DNA of 64,000 nucleotides from Eublepharis macularius (GCF_028583425.1 NC_072791.1:35595368-35659367); one strand, 5' to 3'; positions 24,097 to 36,035 are shown, counted from the first letter of the stretch. Numbers and translations are program-made. Notes: generated by a model not told the origin, from the sequence alone.

Positions 24097-24411
24097 AGGA
24101 ACTACAATGCCAAGACCACGGCAATACAGCCCGGAAAACCCACAACAACCATCAGAATGTTCTTGGCTCCTATGACACCCCCCCTTTAAACTTAACTTAA
24201 ATGGCACTAGAAGCATTTTGAAATGCAAAAATAACAAAATATTTAACATAGATGTGAAAGGTTAGGTGAAATCAGGGTTGAAAATTTCTGAGGTAACTCA
24301 ATATAGATAACTCTAAGGTAAAATCAGTACATGCACAGACTTAAGGTCTAATGTTTCAGATGAACGAGAGTTTCTTAAGCTCTTCACAGTTATTTAAGTC
24401 TTTATGTTGAG

Positions 24412-24499
24412 AGTAGGAATGTGCGAATTGGGTTTCAGATTCGGGTAAAACATCCAAATTGGACCCGATTCGCAAAGATTCAGGATTTCCGGATCGGGC
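24412..24499. other. Possible hAT-like end fragment
   Basis: The stretch taggaatgtgcgaattgg resembles the ends of hAT elements of the TAGAGATGGGCACGAA type (compare 52404), but no partner end or target duplication is visible. It adjoins the CR1 relic. Confidence 0.25.
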
Positions 24500-25408
24500 C
24501 CAGCAACCCCCTACCCCCTACCCAATGTAGGATGAGCCTAAGCATCCCTGACAAATATTCATCCAGCCTCTTCTTGAAAACTGCCAGTGAACTGCTCACC
24601 ACCTCCCTAGGCAGCTGATTCCACCTTTGAACTACTCTGACCGTGAAAAAGTTTTTCCTAATATCCAGCCGGTACCTTTCTGTATGTAATTTAAGCCTGT
24701 TGCTTCGAGTCCTATTCTCTTCTGCCAACTGGAACAGCTCCTTGTCCTCCTCCAAATGACAGCCTTTCAAATATTTAAAGAGAGCAATCATGTCCCCCCT
24801 CAATCTCCTCTTCTCCAAATGAAACATTCCCAAGACCCTCAGCCTTTCCTCGTAGGGCTCAGTCTCCCAACCCCTGATCATCCTCGTCTCTCTCTTCTGC
24901 AACCTCTCAATTTTGTCCACATCCTTTTTGAAATGAGGCCTCCAGAACTGCACACAGTACTCCAAGTGCAGCCTGTATAGAGAGGGACTATGACCTCCTG
25001 CAATTTCGATGCAATGGCCCTTTTGATACAACCCAAGACTGAGTTTGCCCTTTTTGCTGCCGCATCACACTGACTGCTCATATTTAGTTTACAGTCCACT
25101 CTTACTCCAAGATCTCTTTTGCATACACTACTACCCAGAAGGGTATCCCCCATCTTGTATTTGTGCTTCACATTTTTGTGGCCCAGATGTAATACTGTGC
25201 ACTTACCTATGTTGAATTGCATCCTGTTCACAACTGCCCACTTCTCCGGAGTATTCAGGTCTTGTTGAATTTTAACTTTATCTTCTTGGGTGTTTGCCAC
25301 TCCTCCCAGTTTGGTATCATCAGCAAATTTAATGAGTAGCCCATTTATCCCTTCATCCAGATCATTGATAAAAATATTGAAAAGTACCAGGCCCAAAACC
25401 AAGCCCTG
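24500..25408 (-). pseudogene. CR1 LINE reverse transcriptase 3' relic
   Basis: The minus-strand frame starts with GLVLFNIFINDLDEGINGLL and KFADDTKLGG, the latter holding the reverse-transcriptase FADD catalytic pair. It continues with DLGVRVDCKLNMSSQCDAAAKRA and ends in NFFTVRVVQRWNQLPREVV. These are standard CR1-clade blocks. The frame shifts once near 25000, so two frames are needed to read it. The endonuclease and the fingers part of the RT are missing (5' truncation at about 25408). It is non-functional. Confidence 0.88.
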
Positions 25409-27379
25409 TCAACAGTCTTATGTATAGAATTGACAGCTTGCTTGGACCATCTGGTGCTTTTCATTACACACACATATATATATAAGCAACATGGAAATGG
25501 GCCCTGCTTTGATATGTGAGTTTAAATACAACTTAATGAATTGAGGCTGATAATTAGGGGCAGAGACACTGGCGGGGTCAGCAAACAACATGTATTTCCT
25601 CAGAATAACCCCCAATGAATAGGACTTGAATAGGATTCTGAGAAGACTTGATTTGGGTGGCACTGTAAGTCACTTTGGTTCTTGTTACAGACTATACCAA
25701 TATGCTTAGAAAAGGAAGCTTGTGTTGATAAATAGGTGTCATTGTTATGAAGTATTAATAATGCAAAACAAATGCTTTTAAGCTATACTGCTTTTGTTGA
25801 TCTTGAATATGTTCCAGAAAACCTTGCTGAGAAAGTTACCACCTGAGTACTGCTGAATATTTTCTCCTCTATATCCGAAAAAAGAGTATAAAACTATAAT
25901 TTATAGTGGATTATAAAACTATAATTTATTATTTATTTATAAAATGATAGGTCCCAACAGACCACTGTTACATCATAAGGGCCTGGTTCTATGTGAACAA
26001 CACAATGGAGTGATTGAAAAGTCACCTCAAAGTGAGGGAAAAATAGCTACATGAAGTCCCGAGAGACTTATATAGGTCTCTCCCAACTGTGACATCACAT
26101 CCGTTTTGCTCCTCTCAGCCACAAAGAGAGAAATCCAAAATGGTCATTCTCAGTCCAATGATAGAAAATCACTAAGCAATTGAATTGCCAACATGTTGAA
26201 TCTCACAGTCTTGAGTGATACTAGATGTCACTTCAGCTGTTAATTTTTTTTAAAAAAATGGAAGCACAGAAAAGAGGAATTTTCTGTGAATTGTCTTTTC
26301 CCGCCTTTTCTTTTTGAATATGGCTAAAATATATGAAATGAGCAACTGGTATGCAGGAATGACTATCAAGCGCACACATAGGGGGTTTTTTGGTGTATGT
26401 TTTCCTAAGAAGCCTTTGGCAGGACTCATCCATTAAATTACAATGGGTGTAACTGAAACAATCTATTTTCTGACACTGAAAAGACTGAGAATATTGGTGG
26501 CTCTTTGACATCTCAGAGCTCATCCTCTGTGTTTCGAAGATAAAGTATCTGCCTGACATTTGCTTGGGGGAAGACAGAAGATGAAACACTTGTATTTCAA
26601 ATTTACCATTTTGACACTCCTTTTATCCGCTTAGCACGCACATCCTTTCCAACGAGGACATAATCAAGGTATTTTACTGTCAAAAAAATCAGGACAAAGG
26701 AAGAGCAGACCCATATAAATGAATGCCACTTCTAAGAGAAAAACAACCCTGATGATAACGATTGCCTTATTACTCAGCCACTGTTCCTGAGGCTGACGTT
26801 AATAAAACAAGATGTATAGCTGTTGCAATTACTTTTGGAAATATAATTAATAGTAGTGGTTAACTAATGACTAATTGGTTAATAGTTGTAAAAAAGGAGG
26901 GTGAAATTCTTCCCGGGAGTGGATGGATATACAAGACAAGAGGATGGCTGGCTGTGATAGGAGGAGAAGTGTAGGGAACTGAATTTCTCCTGTGAAGTTG
27001 CATTCAGATCTGGCTTGATATTCTTGTATGTCCTATGACATTGTAAGTTGTATGTAGCCAAATCAGGATCAGACTTGTACCATACAGGACAATAAAACAA
27101 AGCTTCAGAGAGGAATTCTAGGTAAAGTTATACCTTTCAAGGTCTATTCTTTTGGGTCTGTGCTTAAATGCTTACACGGTATAACAGAGATCAAGAACTT
27201 GCAACAGGAAATTTTTCAGAGTTCAGTTAAACAGCTGGCTCTTGATTGCCAAAACTTGGAGGTGAACCAACTTCTTTTATCCACCCAAAGTGCTGGATTT
27301 TTCCAATGCATTGTAAGCAGTCAGCCTGGCCTTCACCAGTTGTACAGCAGTTTTCATATAGCTGCGTGTAATATTAAAA
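25409..27379. other. Unrecognised sequence
   Basis: There are no supported genes or repeat boundaries. A short duplicated segment (ggattataaaactataattta) occurs near 25890-25930. Confidence 0.4.
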
Positions 27380-28244
27380 GTGTTTAAAATGGCTGCCGTA
27401 TAGCCACCAGAGAGCCTCTGCCATTGCTACATCCCACCCGGGAGAACCAGACATGCAAGGAATGCTGCCCTGGAATGCGGACTTATTGTGGCTTGATTGG
27501 ATTTACTGCCATCCCAGCCCTGGAAGGGTCCAGTGCAACAAAGGCCTCGCAGAGTCATCCCCACTTAGCACATTCCTTTCCCTCCTTCTGTGATGAGATC
27601 TCCTGTCCATGATCGAGGAGCTAATCAAATAGCATTCCTAAGTATAGACAGTCATTCCTGGCACAATGCGTCCCCTCCCTAAAAAGTACTTAACCTAGCT
27701 CCGGTGGACTTCATCAGAAAACTGTCCTTTTTGTGCAGCACTAGAACTAGTTTTGCATCTGCATTCACACACCCCAGCAGCTATCCATCAAGGCAATCAA
27801 GGCTTTTGTCTAACCCAAGAACTGACCATTGGAGTCTTTGTCCTAATTGCTAGGAGAACCCTCCTCTACCTTGGGGCACATTTACCTATAAAAGCAGAGC
27901 CTTAGCCCCATTCAAATCGAACACATTTCTGGCTCCACAAGCGCTGTTCCCTTGAGGTTTGCTCTAAGCCTCTTGTTCTCTTGGCCGAGGATGCTGGACG
28001 TTTGAATGTTCTCTCTCCTCACCGCAGACTGGACTACTCTCCAGGATAGGTAGATATACTTACTCCCTCTCTCTATTCCCAGTCTCTGGCTACATTTCCT
28101 AGGACTCTCTTTCTCTGTGTAATTATTTCCCCCAGTAATTTGTGTGTATGTGCATGAAGTTCTTGTGTTTAATAAAAGTTATTGTTTGATATTAAGCACC
28201 AGACTCGCTGTTCTATTGTCGGGACCTGGTATACAAAGGTGACA
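27380..28244 (+). repeat. Candidate solo LTR
   Basis: A TATA box (cctataaaagcagagcc, about 27884) lies about 280 bp upstream of a polyadenylation signal (aataaaagttattg at 28171). The right edge ends in ggtgaca at 28244. This promoter-to-poly(A) arrangement is typical of an LTR. The left edge is a guess because no matching target duplication was found, and no internal retroviral or Gypsy region adjoins it. Confidence 0.4.
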
Positions 28245-28526
28245 GATTCTAGTTACTGCCTCTCATATAGCCATCTTCCTTGCTTGCTAATTCCACCATA
28301 AATCATATTTTTGCAAGGAGACCACTTCCAGTAACGACACTTCTCTTGCAAATGAAATTCTGTTCAAAGAAACTGGACAACACAGAAACCAAGCTCCACA
28401 TTACAGCTTGAGAAAAATAGCCCTGCAAGAACAGTATGATTACAGCAATACCAGTTATACTCAATTTAGTCCTCTGTTTACCAATTTACTTTTCACATAC
28501 ATCATTTACCAATTACCTTGCAAGTG

Positions 28527-28680
28527 TAAAATGCCCTCAGGTCACAGCCAATTTCTGGTGATGCTATAGGATTTTCAAGGCAAGAGATGAACAAGGTGGT
28601 TTGCCATTGCCTGCTTCTGCACGCCGACCAGGGACTTCCTTGGTGGTCTCCCATCCATGTACTAACCAAGTACTATGGCA
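28527..28680 (-). repeat. 5S-rRNA-derived SINE, 5'-truncated
   Basis: On the plus strand it shows the complement of the SINE: a tail at 28530-28560, caaggtggtttgccattgcc, and cccatccatgtactaacc, the last being the complement of the 5S-like segment. The 5S head is cut off where the long-armed MITE region begins. Confidence 0.6.
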
Positions 28681-28736
28681 GGGGATTCCCCTTGTAGCTC
28701 CTACCAGCTACAGCTCCCCCCTGCAGCTCACTTGCT

Positions 28737-28975
28737 CAGGGCCAAGCTACAAGTGACGAATGACACAGATTGGACACTTGTCAGCTTCCCTCAAGTTCTG
28801 ATGGTAAATGTAGGCATTCTGGTCTTGCAGCTTGGCTCTCTGACTGCTGTCCAATGGACTTTTCAACTGTCCCTTGTCCACCATTCCGCCAAGCTGCCTA
28901 CATTTCCCATCAAAACCTGAGGGAAGCTGACAAGTGTCCAACCTGTGTCATTTGTCACTTGTAGTTTGGCCCTCA
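28737..28975. mobile_element. Long-armed MITE (copy 2)
   Basis: The arms 28737-28814 and 28896-28975 are inverted complements that share the acagattggacacttgtc and aaatgtaggc blocks with the copy at 1731. Here the outer ends read cagggccaagctac and tagtttggccct. The spacer differs in orientation from the first copy. Confidence 0.7.
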
Positions 28976-28984
28976 GTGGTGGTG

Positions 28985-29170
28985 GTGGGGAGGCTACAGA
29001 GATCAGTTTCCCCATATAAAGTGGCTGCTTTGAAGGGTGGACTATATGACCTTATACCTCACTGAGGTCCCTCCCCCCCGAACCATGTCCTCCCCAGGCT
29101 TAATCCCCCCCCCAATCTCCAGGAATTTTCCAGCCAGTTCCTGGCATTCCCGCCAGAATGGCATTTTTGT
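28985..29170. repeat. Fragment of a hAT-like MITE
   Basis: The wording gatcagtttcccc, tggctgctttgaagggtgg, cactgaggtccctcccc and ccaggaattttccagcc recurs at 39490-39650. This marks a dispersed element without visible ends here. Confidence 0.4.
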
Positions 29171-29428
29171 AAAGTGAGGAACCCTGAGCTACCAATGATG
29201 GGAGCACCCATTCACAAATAACTGCCCTCTTCAAAGGAGGAGGTCTGGTACTAGAAACCACCCGGCAAGTAATTGCCTCCACCCATGACATCCATTTTGT
29301 GATTGATCCTAAATCCTGCAGCACGTGTTTTATGGTGGTGCCCCTCTACTCTTTCTCAGGATTTGAAAATGGCCCACAGACTCAACAGGGTCTTAGTACT
29401 ACATAGGCAGACCAGATTTGAATTAAGG

Positions 29429-30180
29429 GCTTTTATTTCTTATAGACTTGAAACAACTACTGATGAAAGTTAAAGGAGAACGCACCAAAAGCAGGATTAC
29501 AGCTGAACATCAAGAAGACAAAAGTAATAACCACCGAGGAGCTACACAATTTTAAAGTTGGCAATGAGGAAACTGAAATTGTTCAAGATTTTCTATTCCT
29601 TGGCTCAATCATCAACCAAAAGGGAGACTGCAGTGAAGAAATCAGAAGACTGAGATTTGGAAGAGCAGCTGTGAGGGAGCTAGAAAAGATCCTTAAAGAT
29701 GTCTCTCTGGGGACAAAGATCAAGGTAATCCAAACTATGGTATTTCCCATTACTATGTATGGATGTGAAAACTGGATGGTGAAGAAAGCTGACAGGAAGA
29801 AAATTGATTCATTTGAATTGTGGTTCTGGAGGAGAGTATTGCAGATACCACGGGCAGCCAAAAAGACAAATAAGTGGGTACTAGATCAAATCAAGCCTGC
29901 ATTCTCCCTAGAAGCTAAAATGACCAAACTGAGGCTGTTGTATTTTGATCACATCATAAGAAGACAAGATTCTTTGGAAAAGTCAATAATGCTAGGTAAA
30001 GTGGCAGTAGGAAAAGAGGAAGTCCCAAAATAAGATGGCCTGACTCAATAAAAGAAACCACGTCCTCCAGTTTGCAGGATCTGAGCAAGTCTGTTAATGA
30101 TAGGGCATTTTGGAGGTCTTTTATTCACAGGGTTGCCATAGGTTGGCAGCAACTTGATGGCACACAACACACATTTCTTA
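29429..30180 (+). pseudogene. BovB/RTE LINE 3' end
   Basis: The translated frame contains LNIKKTKVITTEELHNFKVG, DFLFLGSIINQKGDCSEEI, MVFPITMYGCENWMVKKADR and FELWFWRRVLQIPRAAKKT. These are the thumb-to-C-terminus blocks of RTE/BovB reverse transcriptase. The N-terminal endonuclease and catalytic RT core are missing, and stops follow after about 30030. The non-coding end holds ggttgccataggttggcagc and aacttgatggcacacaac, the BovB tail from which the 5S SINE tails appear to derive. It is strong evidence for a squamate-type genome. Confidence 0.9.
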
Positions 30181-31052
30181 TAGAAGAATAGGGGGACTGT
30201 GCATGGCTGTATGTGTGTGGGTAAGGGGGGAGGACTGCCCTCTTTTTCTGTATACATTGCTCTCCTGCTTCCTGGGATCTATGCTCCTTTTTGAGGCAGA
30301 AGTTGACATGTTTTGCTATGATATAAATACTTACCAAAGTCTCTGGAGCAAACATGAGAAATGTTATAACCAATATTTTAAAACTGAATTGCAGTTTTTA
30401 GAGCAGAGCAATATTGCATACATAAATATATATTGCAAATCTTATGAGCAACTACATTGAAATGATTCATTAAGGTAAAGCTTCATCCTTGTCAGCTGAA
30501 GCTGAGTAGGATAAATTACCTAGGAACACCCTATTATGACTTTTCTTAGCACTTTAAAAATTATACTTGACATTTATTTCTAATAACTGATAACAGCATA
30601 GGTTGGATAGTGTTCAGGGCTGCCATAAAGTTGCAAACACCTTCATTTAATTATAATTTCCAATTTTCTCACACCTTTAATTCAAGGATTTAATAACCTT
30701 TAATAAAGTGTTATAACACCTTGTGTCTGGGGGTGGGAACTCGCTTTCGACCCAGGACATAGTGGAACATAGGAAACCTGGAGGACTTCAACTAATTTGC
30801 ACATTTTAAATTACATGTTAAAACAAATTGCTTAAGATTTGCATAAGTAGGAAGAGCACCAGGAAGCAGCTAATGGAAATACTAAAGTCCTGACAGTCTT
30901 TGCACGGTTTAGAAGCAGAATGGCTATTTTCCATATTTTCTGAAAACAGTCATTGACTGAGACTTCATTCTACATATATTATGATTCTTCTACAAAGGAA
31001 ATGTATGGAATATTAAGGTCGTTAAAGTGAAACAGCACTAGATGAACTATAT
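30181..31052. other. Unrecognised sequence
   Basis: I see no supported feature. Confidence 0.4.
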
Positions 31053-31105
31053 TGTGCTGTAGTGGTTACTGGGTTGGCCTAGGAGTGGGTTCAAATTCAT
31101 GAAAC
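31053..31105 (+). repeat. tRNA-like SINE head fragment
   Basis: The stretches ctgtagtggttactggg and gtgggttcaaattc resemble the A and B boxes at tRNA spacing, with no SINE body after them. The fragment is small and old. Confidence 0.35.
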
Positions 31106-31108
31106 TTA

Positions 31109-31196
31109 TAGTGCCATCCTAAGCAGAGTTACACCAGTCTAAGCCCATTGATTTTACTGGGCTTAGACTGGAGTAACTTTTCTTAGGATTGCACTG
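31109..31196. mobile_element. Short Harbinger-like MITE (copy b)
   Basis: It is palindromic, with ends tagtgccatcctaagc and cttaggattgcactg, flanked by TTA at 31106-31108 and 31197-31199. The two halves meet at cccattgattttactggg. It is the best preserved copy of this small family in the window. Confidence 0.75.
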
Positions 31197-31242
31197 TTAG
31201 TTGATTTTAGGAGTTACTCTTTTTTCAGCCTAATTTGCCTAG

Positions 31243-31271
31243 CTGAGTATGTATGTATGTATGTATGTATG
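31243..31271. repeat. (ATGT)n microsatellite
   Basis: About six tandem tetranucleotides abut the 3' end of the L2-like copy and probably grew from its simple tail. Confidence 0.8.
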
Positions 31272-31726
31272 TCATGTATAGTCCACTTTTCTCACTGAGA
31301 CTCAAGGCGGATTACATAGTACAAGATTAGCCCAGTCAATATTAAGGACATTTCCATTAACAATTCTGTAGGGTAAATAAATACAAGTTTACAAAGACAT
31401 AGCATTAGTAAAATAGAAAAGAGTCCAGTAGCACCTTTAAGACTAACTAACTTAATTGTAGCATAAACTTTTGAGAACCACAGTTCTCTTCATCAGATCT
31501 GACAAAGGGAACTGTGGTTCTCGAAAGCTTATGCTACGGTAAAGTTGGTTCGTCTTAAAGGTGCTACTGGACTCTTTTCTATTTTGCTACTACAGACTAA
31601 CATGGCTAACTCCTCTGGATCTATAGCATTAGTAAGAATCCATTACAGAGTTGAAGAAATGCTGAAACAGAGCATAAGCAACCCTAGGACTGACATTAGA
31701 CAATACAGAACTACCTAGTAGGATCA
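31272..31726 (-). mobile_element. L2-like LINE 3' end, split
   Basis: It shares its 3' end (ttctcactgagactcaagg, then cggattaca) and downstream wording with the copy at 772. A fold-back PLE (31412-31622) with its 13-bp target duplication splits it. The truncation at about 31726 precedes a SINE head. Confidence 0.6.
31412..31622. mobile_element. Fold-back Penelope-like element (family B)
   Basis: A 13-bp target duplication atagcattagtaa occurs at 31399-31411 and 31623-31635. The left arm (31412-31498) is the inverted complement of much of the right arm (31499-31600). The right arm adds the tail motif gctactacagactaacatgg, missing from the left arm, so the arms are unequal as in family A. The left arm reads CTGATGA...stem...AAAAG on the minus strand and the right arm reads CTGACAA...stem...GAAAGC. 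Both are decayed forms of a hammerhead-like core. Confidence 0.8.
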
Positions 31727-31898
31727 TAGAGCCAGTTTGGTGTAGTGGTTAAAAGTGCAGGACTCTAATCTGGAGATCCAGGTTTGATTCCCTACTCCTC
31801 CACTTGAAGCCAGCTGGGTGACCTAGGGTCAGTCACAGGTTCTAGGAGCTCTCTCAGCCCCACCCACCTCACAGGGTACATCACTTTACATTTAGACA
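31727..31898 (+). repeat. tRNA-derived SINE
   Basis: A box tggtgtagtggttaaaag and B box ggtttgattccc lie at tRNA spacing, followed by the conserved body ccagctgggtgacctagggtcag and ctctcagccccacccacctc. The same family lies in reverse at 61512-61780. The 3' part is cut by the 5S SINE that follows. Confidence 0.85.
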
Positions 31899-32060
31899 GC
31901 CCTGACCTAGATAACCCAGGTGAGCCTGATCTCATCAAATCTCAGAAGCTAAGCAGGATTGGCATTGGTTAGTAATTGGATGGGAGACCTCTAGCGAAGA
32001 CCAGGGTGGTAGAGGCAGGCAATGGCAAATCACCTTTGATAGTATCTTGCCATGAAAACC
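31899..32060 (+). repeat. 5S-rRNA-derived SINE
   Basis: The block sequence cctgatctcatcaaatctc, agaagctaagcaggattggc and attggatgggagacc tracks 5S rRNA positions covering the internal control region. The body continues caggcaatggcaaatcacc. The BovB-like tail is lost. Confidence 0.85.
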
Positions 32061-33817
32061 CCACACTCTCCATCACCGCATTTAATCAAGGTGAATTTCA
32101 TTTGCTGCATGGTTGCCTACTCACAGAATTTAGAGAGCTTCTTCTGTAGTTCTTTACAATCTGTCTTGGTTTAGAATCCATCCTCTAGATTTGTCTTCAT
32201 TCCATAAGACTACATGCCAACCAACATACCTGAAAGTTCTCTTGCAATTGCTCCATTGCAATGAATGGTAGCTGTGCACATCACACACTCTTGCACAATC
32301 CCCATTCATTTCAGCTGGGTGCAGAAGAACATCCAGGTGTGATGTGCCCTTAATCTGTCATTGTAGTTCAGAACCCATCAGCAACACAGTAAATGTACTA
32401 GCCAACAGTCTTTTCTGAAAAGTGTACTACCCCCTTGAGGTTTCAGTGTAGTTTTGACAGATAAGCCATATCCCTGTGAGATTGTACTTTACATCAAGTT
32501 TTAATATACAGCAATGAATTTCTATCCAGACAAGGCTTCTTTTATCTTTTGAGGTGGCTTCTAGACAGATTGAATAGAGGCATGTCATGGGAGAGATGGA
32601 GAGGCCAACTAGGGATGATTTCAAATTTCTCATCACTGCTACTCAACTCAGAGATTTCCTTTGTGCAAATTTCATTTTTGTTTTGCATCAATATGTTATA
32701 CATGGCAAATATACACAGAAATAACATACATTGTATGTATAAATATGCAAATGTAAAAAGACAGAAGGAATAAATGAATCCTCAATAACAGCAGTGAAAA
32801 TGATTGGACTGAAACATTTGCAGTAAGTCTTTTCCAGACTTACTCTCTGAAATCTACCATTGGAGACGCAAGGGTTGAATTTTATACAGATGTATTCCAC
32901 CACTGAACCCAGGGATCTCTCCCAGTTCTGACGTTCTCAAGCCTCAGTTCTCATTAGGCTGCCGTAACTCCTAAGAAGCAGCGTAGAAAGTACCTTTGGA
33001 ATAAAATATTTATGTTCTTCACTCAGACAACACTACATACATTTCAGAAAACAAGTCCCATAGGCTCTGCATTGTGTGATGGTTTCTTTTATCTGTGTGG
33101 CTCAGGGTGTGCATAACCAGAGGTGCAGTCAGATGTATGTTGGGAGAACTCATCTGAAAAGGTGCTTGGTTGACCAGTGCTGAGAGGAAGTGTTGTGAGG
33201 AGGGAAAAGGAGCTCCCGGTTTTCCTCCCACCCCGCTTTCACCATTGGAAAGCGCAGTGGGGAGCTTTTCACTCCTTTTCTTTGGCTCCTCATTCTTAGG
33301 GAAACTGGAAGCTCCTCCCCGCCTTTTAAGACCTATGTCTGACTGCCAGTCTTGTTGTACATCTGTGGCCTGACACATGTTGGGCATATACCACTCTCAG
33401 TAGTAGTAAATGCAGTCTGAAGAAGTAACATTGTCATTTGTTCACTTCTAATGTTCCAAGATCCCATTGTCTTTAAAATACATGAAACTTTAAAGTATAA
33501 CATGTTGATTTTCATTGCTTTGAAGGTATGGTGTTATGTTTTCTAAATTTTTGGCAGCTTTGATGGCTAGAAACATACTTCTTAAAAAGGGCAAAGCCTT
33601 AAAATACTTCTCTTGTTGGCTGTCAGTGCCTACAAAGCTTTTCTGAGCATGCTATACAACTTGTGAATATGGCTTTAGTATGTGCACCATATCTCTTCCA
33701 CCCTCAGCTCACATGTCAGCTTTGCTATGCTGACCACAGCAATGTCTTCTAGTGGATCCAGGTCCTGCAACAGTATGAATGTCTGCCTCCTCAGGGTCTT
33801 TTTTTTTTTTTGGTACC
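32061..33817. other. Unrecognised sequence
   Basis: I see no supported gene or repeat edge. Confidence 0.4.
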
Positions 33818-33829
33818 CACTTCCATAGT

Positions 33830-34059
33830 TGTTGTAGATTTTCCGGGCTGTGTGGCCATGGTCTTGGCATTGTAGTTCCTGACGTTTTGCCAGCAGCTGT
33901 GACCGGCATCTTCAGAGGTGTAGCACCGAACGACAGAGATTTCTCAGAGTCAATGGGAGATTGAACATTGACATGTTCAATGCCAAGACCATGGCCATAC
34001 AGCCCAGAAAATCTACAACAACTAACGTTCTCCGGCTGTGAAAGCCTTCGACAATATAT
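33830..34059. mobile_element. Fold-back Penelope-like element (family A), older
   Basis: The target duplication cacttccatagt occurs at 33818-33829 and 34060-34071. The left arm begins tgttgtagattttccgggc and runs through the hammerhead region. The right arm is shorter and starts at caatgccaagacc, but it keeps the terminal extension cggctgtgaaagccttcgac. Many substitutions separate it from the other family A copies. Confidence 0.85.
33881..33915 (-). ncRNA. Mutated hammerhead core
   Basis: The minus strand shows CTGAAGA, a stem and CAAAAC in place of CGAAAC. Loss of the conserved G12 should inactivate it. Confidence 0.6.
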
Positions 34060-34071
34060 CACTTCCATAGT

Positions 34072-35174
34072 GTAGAACAATTGCCTAGAAGGCATTAAAA
34101 GGTCCATGTCCCTTTTGCATTTTCAGAAGGGGTGTAAGTCTGAACTTTTTAGAATGGCTTTTGGCTCAGAGGGATGAGAGTTTTAGTACTTTGGGATTAA
34201 AGGGCTTAGACTCTGTTTTAAATTTATCTCTGGCTGTATTAATGGTTATTTTTAAAGTATGATGTTTTGGTTGTATTATTGTTACCTGCCTTGGTTCCCA
34301 GTTTTCTGGGAGCAAGGTGACTCTATAACAATGCAATCCTAAGAACACTTTACTGGGAGCAAGCTCAGTCGAAAAGAACATTGGCAGGGTCTAGGGAGCT
34401 GCAAATGGAGCTCTGATAATGGAACTCTGCAAATGGAGCGCTTCCTGCCCTACTGAAGTCCCCTATGCACATACCCAACTCCAGGTTCTAATTCTTGACA
34501 CATCTGAAGAATTTCCAGTATAATTGCTGGCCAACACCTCTCTGAGACCTTCAAGGTCTGTTACCAGTATTGAAGTTGACATTGGTCCAGAACAATATAA
34601 CAGAGCTCCTTATATCTTAATGATATTTCTTAATGATTAGGGCTTGTATCGTATGAATGAGTTCTGCGCACCCATCTCAGCTTTGCAGAGTGTTTCCTGT
34701 TCCATGAAAATTTTTGTTGGTACAGGCTCAATGGTTTTCAATGGGCCCTTGTACAAATGGAAGTATTAGTGGAAGAGGAAGTGTCCTTCACAATACAGAC
34801 TATCTAGCATGCCTCCAAGGTGAGGACCTTGTTCATCAAAGTGGTGGGTATCCTGCTTCAACATCAGGCACAGATGACCATTATGAACCTTCAGTGTGAC
34901 AACTAAGATCAAGAGGAAAGCTTTCTTTGCAGCATGCACACCCGTGTTCAGTGTGCAGCAGGTGACCTCCCTCCTAGCAGTCAATAGTTTATTTACCAGG
35001 AAAGTGAATTTGAAATGCAATATTGAGTTTTCACCTTGGTGTTTTCATTTGTTTTGTCATTTTCCACAGCTGGGTTTGGATGAAGGAAAAGAGGCCAACC
35101 TTCTCCAGAGGTCACCTTGTATGCCAGTCACTGAAAACAGATTAAATGTTTCTTTTCTATTCAGACATATACTT
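34072..35174. other. Mostly unrecognised; possible L2-like tail near 34210-34335
   Basis: The stretch gttacctgccttggttcccag looks like the 3' end of an L2/CR1-group LINE. The rest holds nothing I can support. Confidence 0.3.
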
Positions 35175-35400
35175 TAGAATTATAGAATCATAGAATCATA
35201 GGTTCGAAAGCACCTCTAGGGTTCTCTAGTCCAACCCCCTGCACAATGGAGGAAATTCACAGTTACCTCTCCCCCACAGACACCCAATGACCCTTACTGC
35301 ACACCCAAAAGATGGCAAAATACCATCAGAATCCCTAGCCAAACTGACCCCACGGCTGCGATTGGCCTTACCCTGGGCATGTATGAATAGCTTTGCAGTG
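35175..35400 (-). mobile_element. CR1-type LINE 3' untranslated end
   Basis: The tandem agaatcatagaatcatagg at the left edge is the complement of the CR1 terminal octamer-like repeat. It is followed by tctctagtccaaccccctgc. This is the reverse orientation of the 14635-14812 segment. Confidence 0.75.
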
Positions 35401-36035
35401 CCACATTCTGTCCTCCAGATCTGCAGATAGTGAGATAAAAAGTTTATGTGGTAAAAAAAAAAAATCAAAATACCTACCGTGTTGCCATGCTGGCATATGG
35501 AGAGTGTCGCTGAGCTCTCCACCTCTGCATCATCTCTCTCCTGGGCCGTATGAACCACCCAGCCTACATTTAATTAACATTTGAAAATCTCTTTGTAGAT
35601 GAAAAGCTCTCCGTAGGTGCTAAGTGCAACGATTATTATTACTGCTCACCACAGGTGTGGGCCACATGAACAGCTGGAGAAAGGAGAATGTGACTGCGAA
35701 GGAGGTGATGACAGGCCTGTGTCCATAATGCATTTTCCCAAGATGCACTGGTGTGCCTGTTAAATATTCAACCCAGACTTCTTGTATCTCATTTTTTTTT
35801 AAATGCCTAAGAAGGCAAACACATTCTAACAAATTACCCTGGCCTAAATAGATTCCATTAGAGTTGCAGTGGGAGTGATTTTTAGGTATTGATAAAGATT
35901 TTTTCCCCCTGAGCAGGACACAGAAAAGTTGGCTGATGCATGTTACTAAAAGGCAGCAACAGATCCATCAAAGTAAAGCCAAAATTATTTTATGGGGTGG
36001 AGCTGGAGCTTGGGGATGGTTCCTCTTTCCTTCTC
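35401..36035. other. Unrecognised sequence
   Basis: I see no supported feature. Confidence 0.4.

Larger units (their letters stand above)
23873..24153. mobile_element. Fold-back Penelope-like element (family A)
   Basis: The target duplication agaatgttcttg (12 bp) sits at 23861-23872 and 24154-24165. The body is two copies of the PLE terminal repeat in opposite orientation, meeting around 24020-24040. The left arm carries the extra segment from atgtattgtcgaacg to gagaacgat that the right arm lacks, and the right arm stops at acaacaaccatc. One hammerhead core is intact in sequence (minus strand) and one is mutated (plus strand). No coding region is present. Confidence 0.88.

Noticed and set aside
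31727-31800. A tRNA gene
   Set aside because: A and B boxes are present, but no acceptor pairing or anticodon arm can be drawn, and the unit continues as a SINE.
31899-32060. A 5S rRNA gene
   Set aside because: Only the central 5S segments are kept. The 5' and 3' ends are absent and unrelated SINE body follows. Five such copies share the same non-5S body.
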